DNA of 64,000 bases from Strigamia acuminata (Eukaryota; Arthropoda; Chilopoda; Geophilomorpha; Linotaeniidae), in assembly GCA_949358305.1 (NCBI GenBank), contig OX442318.1:15608517-15672516 (forward strand), in the 5' to 3' direction. A program made the position numbers and the translations under genes. Numbering within the stretch: the stretch's first letter is position 1; every line of letters starts with the position of its first letter. This document shows positions 42,010 to 53,978 of the stretch, in pieces. The notes below the pieces were generated by a model. The model searched no databases. It saw nothing but the letters and a program-made list of their open reading frames with translations, and was not told the DNA's origin.

Positions 42010-43275
42010 TGTCACGATCCTGGAAGTTCAAGGGGGTTGTCACTTCGCCTGCCACACCTGGAATGTTTGAAAGTTGTGTTTTTAGTCTTTTGGAATTAAT
42101 TTATGTGTCTTTATACCGTTTCCGGTTCACTTGTGAGAGAGATAGGCGTGCATAAGCAAGATGGCCGCCATAGCACAACTGAACTGGGAGGCAGGATTAA
42201 CTGAAATTAATCATTATTGTTATTTTGATGCTTGTTTCATAGATATTTAGATTTGTACTAACCTTTGCTTGATGTTTTAGTGTGCTGATGTTCATCAGAG
42301 ACGTGGGACGGCAAGAAACAAGCGTTTTTGGGCGTCCTTGGCATTTGGATACACATGAGCGCATTGGGATCGTGTCTGGGAGAGAAAGCGACTGGGAAAC
42401 GTCTTGTTTGGCTTCCTAGCAAAGTCCCTACACTGAGTTGAAGGTGCCCTGTGCTGCTGTCATGCCTTGGTCGACCCTGGAAGTCTATTGGGCTCGTTTC
42501 TGCTCTCATTTACGGCAGTTAGCAACTGCTTGGCCGCCATTTTGGAGAGGAGCGGGTCTCTTTGTGTTTGAGCATTGTTGTAGTGAAAGTTACCTAGAAC
42601 ATAGCAAATTGGTTGGCATTAATTAACTTAATGATTTGGGAGTATTTTAGAGACATTTTAGCTGTACATTTGTTAACTTCACTTAACTTTATATACAAGT
42701 GCAGATATGAGTTGTGATTAAGCTGTACTGCCATTGGTTGTTAAGTTTATCTCTGCTTTGTTAATTGTTAAGTCTATTTAGATTAAGTTTTTGCCTTGTT
42801 TTCATTGCTGTATTTTATCTAAATTTTAGTTATGTTTTAAGAGCAAATGTACATAGGATTTAAGCTATTTTTAGTTAAGTTTCAATTACGCCATTGTTTA
42901 TTGTTACTAGGCGCGCTTGTTGCCAAGCGCACTGTTGTGTAGTGGGTTGCTAAAGAAGCAACTCAGTTGTTATCAGTTGTTAAGTATTAAAACCAGTTGA
43001 TATTTTTCCTCCTTTTTTGGATAATTTATTCCTGGGTTTCTTTTACTTCAATAAACATGATGACTTGTGAGTAGAGAGCTTTGCCTGCTCTCCTCCTCCC
43101 TGGGAGCACGGAATTTCTACCCAGCAGCTAAAGAGGTTTTGCCAATCACTTCATCTAAATGCAGTTAGGCCTAGTTTCATGCAGTCAGGCCTAACCCTTC
43201 TTCAAGTTAGGCTTATGCTCAGAGAGAGGATTTCAACTTGTCTCTTCAACCATTATACAGTCTCGGGCGGTTTCC
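42010..43275 (+). repeat. probable BEL/Pao LTR (B1)
   Basis: This contains CAAGATGGCCGCC (42158-42170), GGCCGCCATTTTGG (42532-42545), a polyadenylation signal AATAAA near 43051 and short repeats of the string AGGCCTA around 43167-43190. A possible primer site starts TGGTGACC at 43282. Both ends are uncertain, because no second full LTR is present to compare. Confidence 0.5.
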
Positions 43276-44077
43276 AGAGTTTGGTGACCAATTCGCCAGT
43301 TTTCCCTGTGAGATCCAAGGTTGTTTGCTACAGGGAGCTGTTTTTTGGTACCGTGATACCAGGATTTCATGCGCGTGTGTACAGCGCGCATGAAAAAGAG
43401 GTCATTCGGACGTTCAGCAAGTGATTCAAGTGGTTTGGTGCGTGCCAGTTGGTTCGTTTGTACGGCTGGTTCCGTGAGCGACCGGCATCAAGTGCGCACG
43501 CCAGAGAGTCACGTGAGAGCGGCCATTGACGTCCTGAGTCTGCCAAGTCAAACACAACGCAATGTGCAAGTTGAACAGCTACAGCCTGAAAGAAGAAGAA
43601 CAGTTTTAGTTTTTAAAGTGTTTTTTTGGTGGGCTGTTTTTTGGGTTTTTTTGATGTGTCCCTTCTGGGGGGAGGGGAAGTGTGCATTTTCGTGTTTAAG
43701 TTAAAGTTTAAGTTTTTCTCCACTATAACTGCTTAGGCAGGGGAGATTTAGATAGCCTAGTAGTTAAAAGAGTCTGCTTGACAGCTTAGAGTTTTTGGGT
43801 GTTGCATCACTCAAATCCTTAGGAATTTAGAGAGTTTAGCAGTTAACAGGAATTAGTCTACTATAGGAATTAGAGACTGGGTGTTGCGCCACTCAGATCT
43901 TTAGTAGCATAGAGTTTACAGTGAGTCTGTCTGTATATCATTCAGATCACTAGCGGTTTAGTTGAGCAGTTAGTGTATTTGGTCATTGTTTGTCCAAATA
44001 TCACCTGTGTTTAGAGTTGTGTGTCTTTGGTTTTTGACTGACTGATTGTCTTCACTTTCTGCCATTCCAGGTTTGAC

Positions 44078-44585
44078 ATGGCTACAGGAGGTGGATCAAG
44101 GTCAGGATCAGGGAGAACAACGCCAACAACGGTTGAGCAACAACCGCCGGAAGAAATGGACGTGTTGTCTGGGAGGTTCACGACTTTGGGGATCTCTTTG
44201 GACGCGCTTTTGAGAAGGTCCTTGACACTAAAAGATACCGGCGAGCTGGAAGCTGTAGAAATGGCTGCAGATGAACAGATGATGAGAATGATAAACGACC
44301 TGAACACGATGCAGCCCAACCTGACAAGAGATCAGTACTTGGCAAATCTAAGGGAAATCGAAGAGTTAGAGACACCGATTTCAGTTCTTAAGCACAGAAC
44401 CCGAATGTCAAAGAAGTTCGTGACGCATTGGTCAGCTAATCCAGCAAATGCTTCAGCGTTGATGACCAGTACGTCCCAGAGTTCGATTTTGAACCAGACC
44501 TTGTCGCAATCGACAAGAAGGCATAATAATGCAAAGCTTCCTAAGTTGGAAATGCGGAAATTCAATGGAGATGTGACGACATTTC
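44078..44585 (+). pseudogene. gag: BEL/Pao gag N-terminus, truncated
   Basis: It starts at an ATG (MATGGGSRSGSGRTTP) at the end of the leader and gives 169 codons: a Gly/Ser/Thr-rich start, a helical region resembling the BEL gag N-terminal coiled coil (about residues 30-130), and KLPKLEMRKFNGDVTTF, the hallmark that in BEL/Pao gags precedes the conserved capsid region. E8 sequence begins immediately after it and brings a stop. The identification rests on this hallmark motif. The other part of this gene is not in the window. Confidence 0.78.
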
Positions 44586-45065
44586 TATAAAGCGATTTCC
44601 TGGCCAAAACATCCGTTAGAAAGGAGTTGACAAGTGTCTAAACAGGTGCGCGACACCGACATGCGTGCGCCATGTTTAATGTGACATAAAAGTGTACACG
44701 CTTCGAGGCTAACAACTGCACTCGAGAAAGATAGGATAAATCATTGTTGGATTTCAATGATTTGTCCTTTACATTATAAAATAAAAGCAATGACATTCAT
44801 AATCGATAACTAAGCAATAATAACAATACAGGACTCGTTCTTTTGAGCAGACGATGTTATCAGCGCATGCTGCTAAATGGAAATGTTCAACCGCGGTACA
44901 GAACCAGCATTAATAAAAATCGAGATCGATTGAACGCGACATCGAGACATTAAATAGCAGCACATTCATTACACATATCCGGAAAGTGTGTAATGTAAAT
45001 ATTCACAAACTATACAATATGGCGACAAACAATCGAACACACAATATTTCCACCACAACTCAATA
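44586..45065 (-). repeat. 3' LTR of E8 (480 bp)
   Basis: The sense strand starts TATTGAGTTGTGG at 45065, after the purine tract AAAGGGGGATA, and ends CGCTTTATA at 44586. It matches 60124-60603 with no difference seen. It has an AACATGGCGCACG stretch similar to the YY1-like sites of other LTRs. Its outer flank is the BEL gag (B1). Confidence 0.87.
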
Positions 45066-45082
45066 TATCCCCCTTTGTTTGG

Positions 45083-47341
45083 TTATTTGCGCCTTACAAA
45101 TAAATGCTCACACAAGGTGTTAAGTCTGGGCTTAGGTAACCATTTGGTCATCATATCGGCGACATTCAGGGCCCCTGGAATATGCTTAATAGCAAACGTT
45201 CCGCGCTCAAACCAGTCCCTGAGGAAATGAAGCTTTACGTCGATATGTTTATTTGCCCTATTCTCTATTCGGTTTTTGGCGTATTGTATCGCGGGCATAC
45301 TGTCCGCGTACACGCATGGGGTGTTCCGATTGATGCTGAACATGATGTCGGCATCGTAAAGCCTCTCTAGCCATATAATCTCCTTTACGCCATCGACCAC
45401 GGCCAGAAATTCACTCTCCATGATCGATAACGCAGTCATTGACTGCTTATGGCAGTTCCACATGATCGGAACGCCACCCAAATAGACTATGTGACCCCCA
45501 AAGCTTCTCCTTTTGTCTGCATCGAGGGCAAACGACGCGTCGGTATACACAGTTAGATTATCATTTCGGCAATTAGAAAGATTAATCATATAATCCGACG
45601 TATTTGCCAGATATCGCAAAATTTGCAATAACATACGAATGTGACGCGTCGAATGTTTCTCATTGTATTGTGAGAGGACAATGACCGAGAACAGGATGTC
45701 TGGCCTTGTCCTGCTCGCCAAGAACAAGAGGCTTCCCACTAAGTTGCGATAGGGGAAAGTGGAATCAACCCGCTCCTTTTCCGTCACGCCCTGAATAATC
45801 GTTCCTGGCGTCCCAGGTACTCTAATCCGAAGGCATGAGTCGACCCCATACAACTTACAAAGTTTTTCTATGTATGCCCTTTGATGGATCCTAACTTGGC
45901 CCCCAGACCTATCAAAGGCTATGCCTAACAAAAGGGTCACGGGACCCAAATCAACCGTGTCAAAGGATTCCCTAATCCATCGAACAACGCATTCCTCGAC
46001 ATAGTCATCCTTGGAGAAGAGAACTATGTCGTCCACGTAAAAGATAAGAATCGCGTCGTTGTCTAACGCATAAACACAGTTAAGACCCAACAAAGGCACA
46101 AATCCCAGTTGGAGTAGACGGTCGTGGAGGGCTTGGTACCACATCCGTCCACTCTGATGTAGTCCATATAATGACTTCAACAGCATCCAACACTTATGTT
46201 GGTTTTCGGCTGTTCTGTAGCCCTTGGGAATCTCCATGAATTGGACCTTATCAAGGTCCCCGTACAAGTACGCGGCCTTGATGTCAAGGTGGACATCTCT
46301 CCAACCTTTCAGTATCACCAAGGTACAGAAAAACACTATAACGAGGACGAAATTGACTACGGGGGAAAATACCTCCGTAAAGTCAATGCCCGGCCTCTGT
46401 TTGAAGCCTTGTGCTACCAAGCGAGCCCGGTAGCGCGCGACTGCACCCGACTGGTCCCTTTTCATTTTATAAATCCATTTTGATCCCAAAAGCAACTCTC
46501 CTTCGGGCTTATCAATTTCTTTATAGACAGTTCGATCGTCGAAGATATCTGTCTCTTCTTTCATCGCCTTTTCCCAGTCCCGTTTATTGGTGTGCCTCAT
46601 TGCCTCCTCGTAGGTATCAGGCTCTACGGCAAAAGGGAGTTCGGGTTCTTCACCCTCTAAGGTTTTGAAGTCAAAAAGATCTGGGTCGTAGTGGTAACCC
46701 TCTGCGTCGCACCATCGCGCAACGTCAGTCCGACTTCTAAGTTTGTCTTCATTGGGCGAGAAATAAACCACATCAATTTTCCCAGCCGTTGCCCCGGCTT
46801 TCCGGACAGACTGGACCCGTCTCCACTTAGTCATATCCAGCGGCAGCGACAAAGGATCTTTGACCTTCTTTCCCTTTTTACCCGAACCACGACGAGCTTG
46901 TATCGTAGGAGGAAGATCAACTTCCTCATCGTCGTCAGGATAAACATTGAAGTAATTCTCACCATCGCCGTTATCCCCCTTCGCCCCACCAATCTCTTCA
47001 ACTGGATTATCCCCAGCACCAGCATCCCCAACCAAGTCACCTTCAACAGTTTCTATCGCAGGCTGTTGTATCGCTTGTTTTACAAGCGGCCTCAATTCAG
47101 GTCTGAAAACAGGCTTTGGGGTTGTGGGTAAAGGAGGCTTCTCCTTCGGAACCGGGGGTTCAACAGGGGGCGGAATAGGAGGTGGTAGTGCCTCTCGCAC
47201 TTCCTCAACAATTTCAGGGATAGGGGCAACGGAATCATCATCATCTCCCTCGGTGTCCGAGGAAGAATCCCCAAAATGTTTGAATTGGCCACCCTGCGGT
47301 TGCTTGATGGGCTGTTGTAGCCGTTTGCCAATCTCATACCA
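45083..47341 (-). pseudogene. E8 linker-RT-RNase H segment
   Basis: The open frame enters from the G2 insertion point and runs 753 codons: an acidic/proline-rich linker (PKEKPPLPTTPKPVF), RT (SKWIYKMKRDQSG, VHLDIKAAYLYGDL, YVDDIVLFS), RNase H (YTDASFALDADKRRS, SIMESEF, NKHIDVKLHFLRDW) and the C-terminus MMTKWLPKPRLNTLCEHLF, with the stop at 45083. Compared with E9 it lacks 12 bp (four codons between ELPFA and VEPDTY, after 46630), which keeps the frame. It has no start of its own; the 5' half is at 58923-56351. Confidence 0.9.
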
Positions 47342-47345
47342 ATAT

Positions 47346-47847
47346 TGTTACGTGGCTAAATGGGGATTGATTTAGTCCTACGTGACATGAAGTTAATCAA
47401 GAATGACACAGGGTTTTATATGTAAAATGCCTTTTGGCTTTATTATTCAAAGTCGGACATTTACTAATGTAAATGTTCGGTCAACAGCTCTTATTACATT
47501 TGTTCATTTATTAACCTAAAATATAAATCACTCATTCAAATCAAATAAATAACTAAATAAGGATGATGCTGTTGTCAATTCAATTCAGTTTAGAAAACCT
47601 AGTCCTGCCTGACCGTCAACCGGCTGGCAGTAGTAGGTGAAGGTAACAGGTTGAGACTCAAAAGAGATCTGAGCTCTCTGGCTTAATCAACTCACTAAGT
47701 AAACTCCTATTCCCCCTATCAACTAAGTTGAACGGTCTGTGCATCTTATTAGGTGCACAGCGCCGTCTAGTGAGAATTCATTGTATTAAATGCCTAAACA
47801 GAGCGAGCAGAGCCAGCCGATACACGGTACGGCTCTACCGCGTAACA
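47346..47847 (-). repeat. 3' LTR of G2 (502 bp)
   Basis: Terminal repeat TGTTAC/GTAACA. The sense 5' end (47847) follows a polypurine tract with a run of eight G (reverse of 47848-47856). It matches 55845-56346 with no difference seen. Confidence 0.94.
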
Positions 47848-48256
47848 GCCCCCCCCTTTAATTTTTTCGGTCTCTCGAAAAACAATGAATTGTTCTAACT
47901 AACGCATCTCCTTTCACATTAAAAAATTCAAATCATAAACTCAATTTTACAATTTTGAGAATCTCTTTTCATCATCCTTATTTTTACAAAAATATCATAT
48001 AACTCACTTTTCAATGTTTATAAATGTCATAGTCACTTTTTATTACACTTTTACATTGGAAATAATATTCAAAGTTTAAAATTAAATAAAATTAACACTT
48101 TTCATCAATGATAACACTTTTTGGTTTTTTCTTGTTTTATATTACTTTTTTTCAGTTTTCAATTTTCTATAAAATAAAAAAACACACACACAAAAAAAAA
48201 TGTTCAAAGTTCGTGTTGATTTTACACTTATTCACTTAAAGAAGTTAAAGTTCACT
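47848..48256 (-). other. G2 region between ORF3 and 3' LTR
   Basis: AT-rich 409 bp with the polypurine tract at the LTR end, a short CA-rich run (48181-48193) and A/T homopolymers. No ORF of note is present. It is presumably the 3' untranslated part. Confidence 0.6.
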
Positions 48257-49630
48257 TCACTCTCCTCCTTCCGCTTGATCCTTCTTATCCTCTTCTTTGA
48301 TCAACTCGAATGGGAGAATTTCACGATTTGCAATCTCATACACAAATCGTAAGCGTAACTCACACGGCTCCCCAAACTGCATTAAGTCCCGGTCTTCAAC
48401 GTATCTTGTAACGAAGTAGAGTATGGTTGGGCCACAGCTGTCATTATCCAATTGGTGCATACGTGGCGGGTCCCAACGTATGAATTTGTTTGGAAACTTT
48501 ACTCCTGCATCCATCAACGAGTATCTTAAAGATTCCCACTTTGGATATGTGCGCTCTATTGGTCCGCTTGGGTCATAAAGCACGTATTGGGTTGGCTTTT
48601 TCCGCCAATCCACTATGAAAAGCTGCCAATGCTCTTCAATAGGAACTGGAAACACCCAAATCTTCTTTTGAGCACTTGGAAGTCTCTTCATTAGCCAATA
48701 GATCGCTTCCTTTCGTTTAGCTGGGTCCACCATTTTGAAGACCCACTCAGATTGAATTGGTGCCAATATGGGATATCGCTCTTCTAACAGTTGGAGGTAA
48801 TGATCAACGACGCTGTCATACGTCCAGCTCTGTCGTCCCGGCGTTAGGTCGCCTAATGCTGCCATCTGATAGTTCATGACTTTAATCGGCGGACAACCTA
48901 CGGCGTCGAATGCTAAGTCATATTTTGGCGCATTACTATAGTCTAATGCAAGTCCGAGAGCCTGGACCTGTCGTGCAGCGTCCAACTCCACACGGTATAC
49001 CCGTATAGGAGTAGGAAATACTACACTAGGGTCCTGGAAGGACTCTCTTCTCGCTAAGGCGATGGCTTTTAAAATATTTTTTCTTATCTTCGCCTCCTGG
49101 ATCAGCAAAGCATTCGCCCCTGTTCTCCACAACTGGTAGTCGGGCAATCCCATCACTCCTTTTAATTTCCTGGCTCTAATGGCGTTGACCATATTCCGGT
49201 GCTCCATTCGCAAATCATTTAATCGGCGTTTGTTTCGATCAACGGTGTGACGCATTTCTTCTTCCCGGATTCTTTTCGATTGCTCGTCAAACACTTTCTT
49301 CTTTTGTGCTTTCTTATCTCGTTTCAATTGTCGATTCTTACGACGACGACGCAATAAGCCTTCTTCATCCTTTGTTAATGGTCCTGCATATTTCTTTTTG
49401 TCTTCCTCCGCCTTTTGTTTTCCTTCTGTAAACGGGCGTGGGCAGTTAACCAATTCGTCCAAAGTTTTACTTGTGCTCGGCTTATTTGCTAAATAAATTT
49501 CCAAGTCATCGCCTTTCTTAAGTTGACGTTCCAAAAGATCGCCCACTTGCATCGAGCAAACCGAATCCGCATCGCTGTCACTATCACTACGCACATCCAT
49601 CCGATCAAATTTGCTTGCCATTTCGTCCAT
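48257..49630 (-). CDS. G2 ORF3: Ulp1/C48-like cysteine protease
   Basis: A 457-aa protein. Residues 1-90 are acidic and polar, 90-150 form a very basic Lys/Arg/Glu helical stretch that may be a coiled coil or nuclear-targeting segment, 150-310 are unrecognised, and 325-430 resemble Ulp1/SENP (C48) proteases. The expected catalytic residues are all visible: His 334 (EEHWQLFIVDW), Asp 353 (VLYDPSGP), Gln 393 and Cys 399 (HQLDNDSCGP). The spacing (19, 40, 6) is close to yeast Ulp1. The family cleaves SUMO or related isopeptide bonds; the substrate here is unknown. There is no signal peptide or membrane segment, so it is not an envelope. It starts 424 bp downstream of pol and would need a spliced or internal mRNA; a T-rich tract ending in TTAG lies just upstream of the ATG. 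A second Met is codon 4. Confidence 0.82.
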   Translation of the reverse strand: MDEMASKFDRMDVRSDSDSDADSVCSMQVGDLLERQLKKGDDLEIYLANKPSTSKTLDELVNCPRPFTEGKQKAEEDKKKYAGPLTKDEEGLLRRRRKNRQLKRDKKAQKKKVFDEQSKRIREEEMRHTVDRNKRRLNDLRMEHRNMVNAIRARKLKGVMGLPDYQLWRTGANALLIQEAKIRKNILKAIALARRESFQDPSVVFPTPIRVYRVELDAARQVQALGLALDYSNAPKYDLAFDAVGCPPIKVMNYQMAALGDLTPGRQSWTYDSVVDHYLQLLEERYPILAPIQSEWVFKMVDPAKRKEAIYWLMKRLPSAQKKIWVFPVPIEEHWQLFIVDWRKKPTQYVLYDPSGPIERTYPKWESLRYSLMDAGVKFPNKFIRWDPPRMHQLDNDSCGPTILYFVTRYVEDRDLMQFGEPCELRLRFVYEIANREILPFELIKEEDKKDQAEGGE

Positions 49631-50054
49631 TCGGATTCTAATATATTATTTGAAAAGAAAATAAAATAAATTACTTCATTAATTCAAAATTTTCACAAAA
49701 ATTTTTCAATTTCCATTCGTTATTTCATTTAAAATTTCATGTTGCACTAATTTACACTAAATTTAACAATTTTTTAACTAATTAGTCACTTGATAATGTA
49801 TGCACACACTAAAATTTCATTTTGAAGTTTTAACACAATTATTTAAGCCTAAATTTCCATTTCGCGATGTTATTCGTTTCGTTTTTAAGCTATTTGCTCG
49901 CCAAATTCGTTCTAAATTTCACTCTCTTCACTTACGGAATCACACACAAATCAACTCAGCTGCTGTTATTAATGCTTTAGGTTTCTTTGAGTCACACAGT
50001 AAACCCGGTTCGTCTCAGAAAACCTTAACACAATCCACTGTAGTCACGACGAGC
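49631..50054 (-). other. G2 spacer between pol and ORF3
   Basis: AT-rich 424 bp without a conserved ORF. Just before the ORF3 start (49641-49665 reversed) there is a pyrimidine-rich TTTTCTTTTC followed by TTAG, a candidate 3' splice site for a subgenomic mRNA. Nothing else is recognisable. Confidence 0.5.
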
Positions 50055-53000
50055 CTATTTGCGAAGGCGACGTGACCGGAAACTCTCGATTTCAGGCGGC
50101 GACGCGTCATCGACTGCGTCAGCGACACCTGTCGGCGGTTTTCGCAATTGATTTTCTTTGTTTTTCCGTTCGTCTTCGTTTTGCCATCTTTCCATAATTT
50201 CTTTCGGTCCATAGAGCGCTTTTAATCGCTCTGTTTCGCTTGGAATTGGGAAATTTGACACTTTTGTTGTATTTTCTTCAGGTTCAAAGAGTGTTTTTAA
50301 CGAAATTTGATCGTCATCGCTAATAAATCGTTCTTTAGCGATCGGAATTGGCGAAATTGACGTGTTTTCTTCAATTTCTTGTTGTTTTTCACTTTGTGTT
50401 GCAGTTTCATCAGCAAATGTGACTTTTTTAGCTGTCAATTCTTCTAATATCTCCGCTGGAATTTCTTCTCTGGGTTTATACGGTTTTAATCGTTCAATAT
50501 TAACAATATCTGTTTTCTTTCCATTTGAACTTCTAATTTCGTAGTCATTTGGCGCGGTTCTTCTTACTATTTCGTATGGGCCTGAGAATTGTGGCAGGAG
50601 TTTTTCACTTAACCCAACTTTTCTATTGGGTGTTTTGAGATATACTAATTCTCCTGGGTCAAATTCCACATGAACTCGGCCTTGATCGAATCTTTTTCTG
50701 CTTTTTTCTCCTTGCCATTCCAACCTTTCATTTGCTATTTTCCTAGCTTCTCTGATGAATTTTGAGGTTCGCAAGGTAAATTCTTTTTGAGGTAAGTTGA
50801 GGTTTACGTCCACGTTCAAATCAACTTCATATCCTTTCAAAAGATAATAAGGTGTATATCCTGTTGTCTCGTGCACACCGGTATTATACGAGAAAAGCAA
50901 AAATGGCAAAAAATCATCCCAGTCCCTCTGGTCCTTATCAACATAAATCTGCAACATTTTTGCAAACGTCGCATTGAATCTTTCTGTGAGGCCATTGGTC
51001 CTTGGATGGTACCCTGAAGTGGTTTTATGTAGGGCTTTAAACATATTTGATACTTCTTCCACCATTTTGTTTCTGTATTCTGTGCCTCTATCGCTCAGGA
51101 TTTCTCTCGGACTGCCTTCCTTCAACATTAACTCATAAAGCAGGGTTCTAGCTGCTTCCAACGCTGTTGATGCTGGAGCTGCTCTAGCAATCACTGTCCG
51201 CGACAAATAATCTGTCATTACGAAAACATACTTGTTGCCCTTGTCGGAGGTCGGAAAACTTCCCAGTGTATCGATTCCAATCCTCTCGAAAGGCTTAGAT
51301 ATCGTAGACCACGGCTGCATTAAACCTTTTGGCGCTGTCGTCATTGATTTCGAGCTCGCGCAATGTGGACAAGAAAGTACGTAATTTCTAACGTCTTTAT
51401 ATATCCGGGGCCAGAAGAATCTTGTTCTCATTCTCTTCCATGTTTTGTTTAGGCCCAAGTGAGCACCCGTCAGTCCATCATGCATTTCTTCAAGAACGGC
51501 CGTTTTCAAATGCTGTGGAACGTATAACAGATTTACTTCCGTGTCTAGGGAATTCAGAGAATTTTTCTTCCTAAACAACACGTTATCGAGAAGGACGAAC
51601 TGCTTTAGAGGACGTCTTCTCTTCTTTGGAAGTTGCTCTACTTGATTCATTGCGGTGATCAATTCCAGTAGCTTCTTGTCCTTACGCTGCTCAGCAGGAA
51701 GGTCGAGCTGTTCGAGTAAAAGTGAGGGAACTATTTTGTTTTCTTCCTCGCTTAAATCTTCTGGAATCCTACTCAAGGCGTCGGCATCTTTGTGCGCTTT
51801 TCCGCTCTTGTAGATCACATCGAAATCAAAGTCTACTAGCTGTAGGCTCCATCTAGCCAGTCTGCCATTGGGGTTTTTGACTGATTTTAGCCATTGAAGT
51901 GCCGAATGGTCTGTAATTATCTGGAACTTCTTACCATACAGATAAGGTCGGTACTTTTCAATTCCAAACAGAATAGCCAGACATTCCCTTTCCGTGGCTG
52001 TGTAATTCTGTTCTGCTTGGCTGAGAAGTCTGCTGGCATAAGCTATCACATGTTCTTGTTTGTTTATCTTCTGTTTCAACACTGCTCCAAGACCATATGC
52101 GCTCGCGTCTGTCGATACCATGAAGGGTTCTTCAAAATTAGGGTGCGCAAGCACTGGCACGGTGATAAGGGCGGTCCTCAATGTTTTGAAGGCCTTGTCA
52201 TGAGGTGGGCCCCAATCAAATTTCTCGTCCTTCTTCGTCAAATTGACTAAGGGCTTGGATATGTCCGCAAAACTTGGAATGAACTTCCTGTAATACGAAC
52301 AGAGCCCTATGAATCCTCGAAGAAGTTTGAGGTTAGTAGGAACTGGAAACTTCGCGACGGATTCCAAGTTCCTAGGGTCTGGTGATATACCCTCAGAGTC
52401 CACGACATGTCCCAAATACTTAATGGTGTTTGTCCCAAATGTGCACTTGCTCAACTTCACCTTTAAGTTAGATTGTCTAAGCTTGTCGAAAACGTTGTCT
52501 AGATCTTTCAAATGCTGATCGAATGTTTTAGAGAAAATGATAAGGTCATCAATGTACGCTATACAAACTTTGCCTAGGAGGTTGCCTAAAACTTTATTCA
52601 TTAACTTTTGAAAAGCCGCTGGACTATTGCATAATCCCATTCCTAGGACGTTAAACTCAAAATGTCCGCTTGAAGTGGTAAATGCTGTTTTTTCGCGATC
52701 TTGTTCATCTATTTCGACTTGATAATATCCTTGAATAAGATCCATCATGGAGAAGAATTGTGCACCTGCCAGCTGATCTAAAGTGTCATCTATTCTTGGC
52801 AATGGGTACACCATTTTCTTTGTTATCGCATTCAAACGTCTCCAGTCGACACAAAATCTCCACTTACCATCTCTTTTCTTTATTAGCAATACAGGCGCGC
52901 TCCAGGGACTTTCTGATTCCCTTATCACTCCCATATCAAGCAATTTCTTTGTTTCCTCTGCTTCGACTTCTTTTTCCTTCATAGAACGACGATACGGTTG

Positions 53001-53971
53001 CAAATGTATTGGTTCATGGTCTCCAGTATCGATTTTATGCTTATACACTTGAACTCTTCCCAAATCCTTGTCAGAAACAGCAAATCTGTCTTGATTCTTT
53101 TGAAGAAGTTGTCGCATTTGCTCTTGTTGGTCTTTATTCATTTTGTCTTTTGCTATTGAGGAGTCAAAGTCAAAACAGTGTACCTGTTTTTCGTCAAACA
53201 CCCCAACATCAACCACATAATAAGCTTTTGCGATTGCTGACTTCTCCTTCAGAAAGACTGTCTTCTTGGTTGGGTTAGCCACTCGAATGATGCCTTTTCC
53301 GTTCTTGAAATCTGTTAAAGTTTTACAACCTATCACAGCAAATCTATCAGTGACATTATGTAATGGTTGTACAAACATGTCCAATGTTATTGCTTTATTC
53401 AAATAGATGGGAACAATGCATTCGTGCATTGGTGGAATAGTGATGTTTTTCATTACCCTCGCAACATAATTCTGATCAACAAAAGTTTTATTCATTGGAA
53501 ATGACACTTCCTTTCCACTAGTTCGGCCCACAAAGATTTTTTGTTTATCGTAGTCTAATACGCACTTCGCGAACAGCATGAATGGGTCACTTAGCAGTAG
53601 TTCATAATGAAATCCTTTAACAATCAGGACCTCGATCCTGTATGTTAATTCACCAATTGTAATGTTCATCTTGGTTTTTCCTATTGGAGTCACAAGTTCT
53701 CCGCTTACCCCTTGTAATCGTATATTTGGGCTTGGCGGGTACTTCAACTGTAAAGCTTCAGCAAGCTCTTCGCTGATAACGTTGCGTTTTCCTCCAGTGT
53801 CCATAACTGCCTTGACTTCCATGTTGTTCACTATTACTGGAATTTCCAATAGAGATTCTGAAATGTTCATTTCGACTACGACTATCTTTTCTTTTCTACT
53901 TTTTCTTTTCTTCTTTGGATGGCAACATCTTCCTTGTTGATGGTGACATCTTCTTTGTGGCCGACCCACTA
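50055..53971 (-). CDS. pol: G2 pol polyprotein (Ty3/gypsy), intact
   Basis: About 1,304 codons in the -1 frame relative to gag, without a needed ATG of its own. It begins with a basic stretch, then protease (VMDTGGKRNVIS, Asp near 57), RT (WSAPVLLIKKRDGKWRFCVD, FSMMDLIQGYYQVEID, AYIDDLIIFSKTF near 472), RNase H (VSTDASAYGLGAVL near 616, TDHSALQWL, DADALSRIPEDL), integrase HHCC (EMHDGLTGAHLG, CPHCASSKS), catalytic core (GIDTLGSFP, LSDRGTEYRNK, RTNGLTERFN; about 895-990), and a GPY/F module (PQFSGPYEIVRR near 1129). There is a C-terminal tail of about 120 residues. The order PR-RT-RH-IN is diagnostic of Ty3/gypsy. All catalytic motifs are present. Confidence 0.95.
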
Positions 53972-53978
53972 GTTTTCC
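53969..53978 (-). other. gag-pol frameshift region of G2
   Basis: In sense GGAAAAC is followed directly by the gag stop TAG; the same place in G1 has the canonical GGGAAAC. The pol frame is open through the overlap in -1. Slippage on GAA AAC is plausible but the heptamer is not canonical, so stop readthrough or another mechanism cannot be excluded. Confidence 0.5.

Larger units (their letters stand above)
42010..44585 (+). mobile_element. B1: 5' end of a BEL/Pao element
   Basis: A long LTR-like region, a leader of about 0.8 kb and the first 169 codons of a BEL/Pao gag, interrupted at 44585 by the 3' LTR of E8. The left border (TGTCACGATCC at 42010, next to G1 gag remains) is a guess from the TG start and the end of G1 homology. 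From 42264 on it is repeated at 62233-64000 (B2) with very few differences. No pol, no 3' LTR and no TSD are seen. Confidence 0.7.

Noticed and set aside
43335-43704. 111-codon ORF in the BEL leader, repeated at 63335-63670
   Set aside because: It is repeated only because the whole BEL LTR and leader are duplicated. There is no recognisable domain and it lies upstream of gag.
48257-49630. Envelope glycoprotein in the third ORF of G2
   Set aside because: There is no signal peptide, no hydrophobic transmembrane segment and no glycoprotein-like cysteine pattern. The visible motifs are those of a C48 protease.
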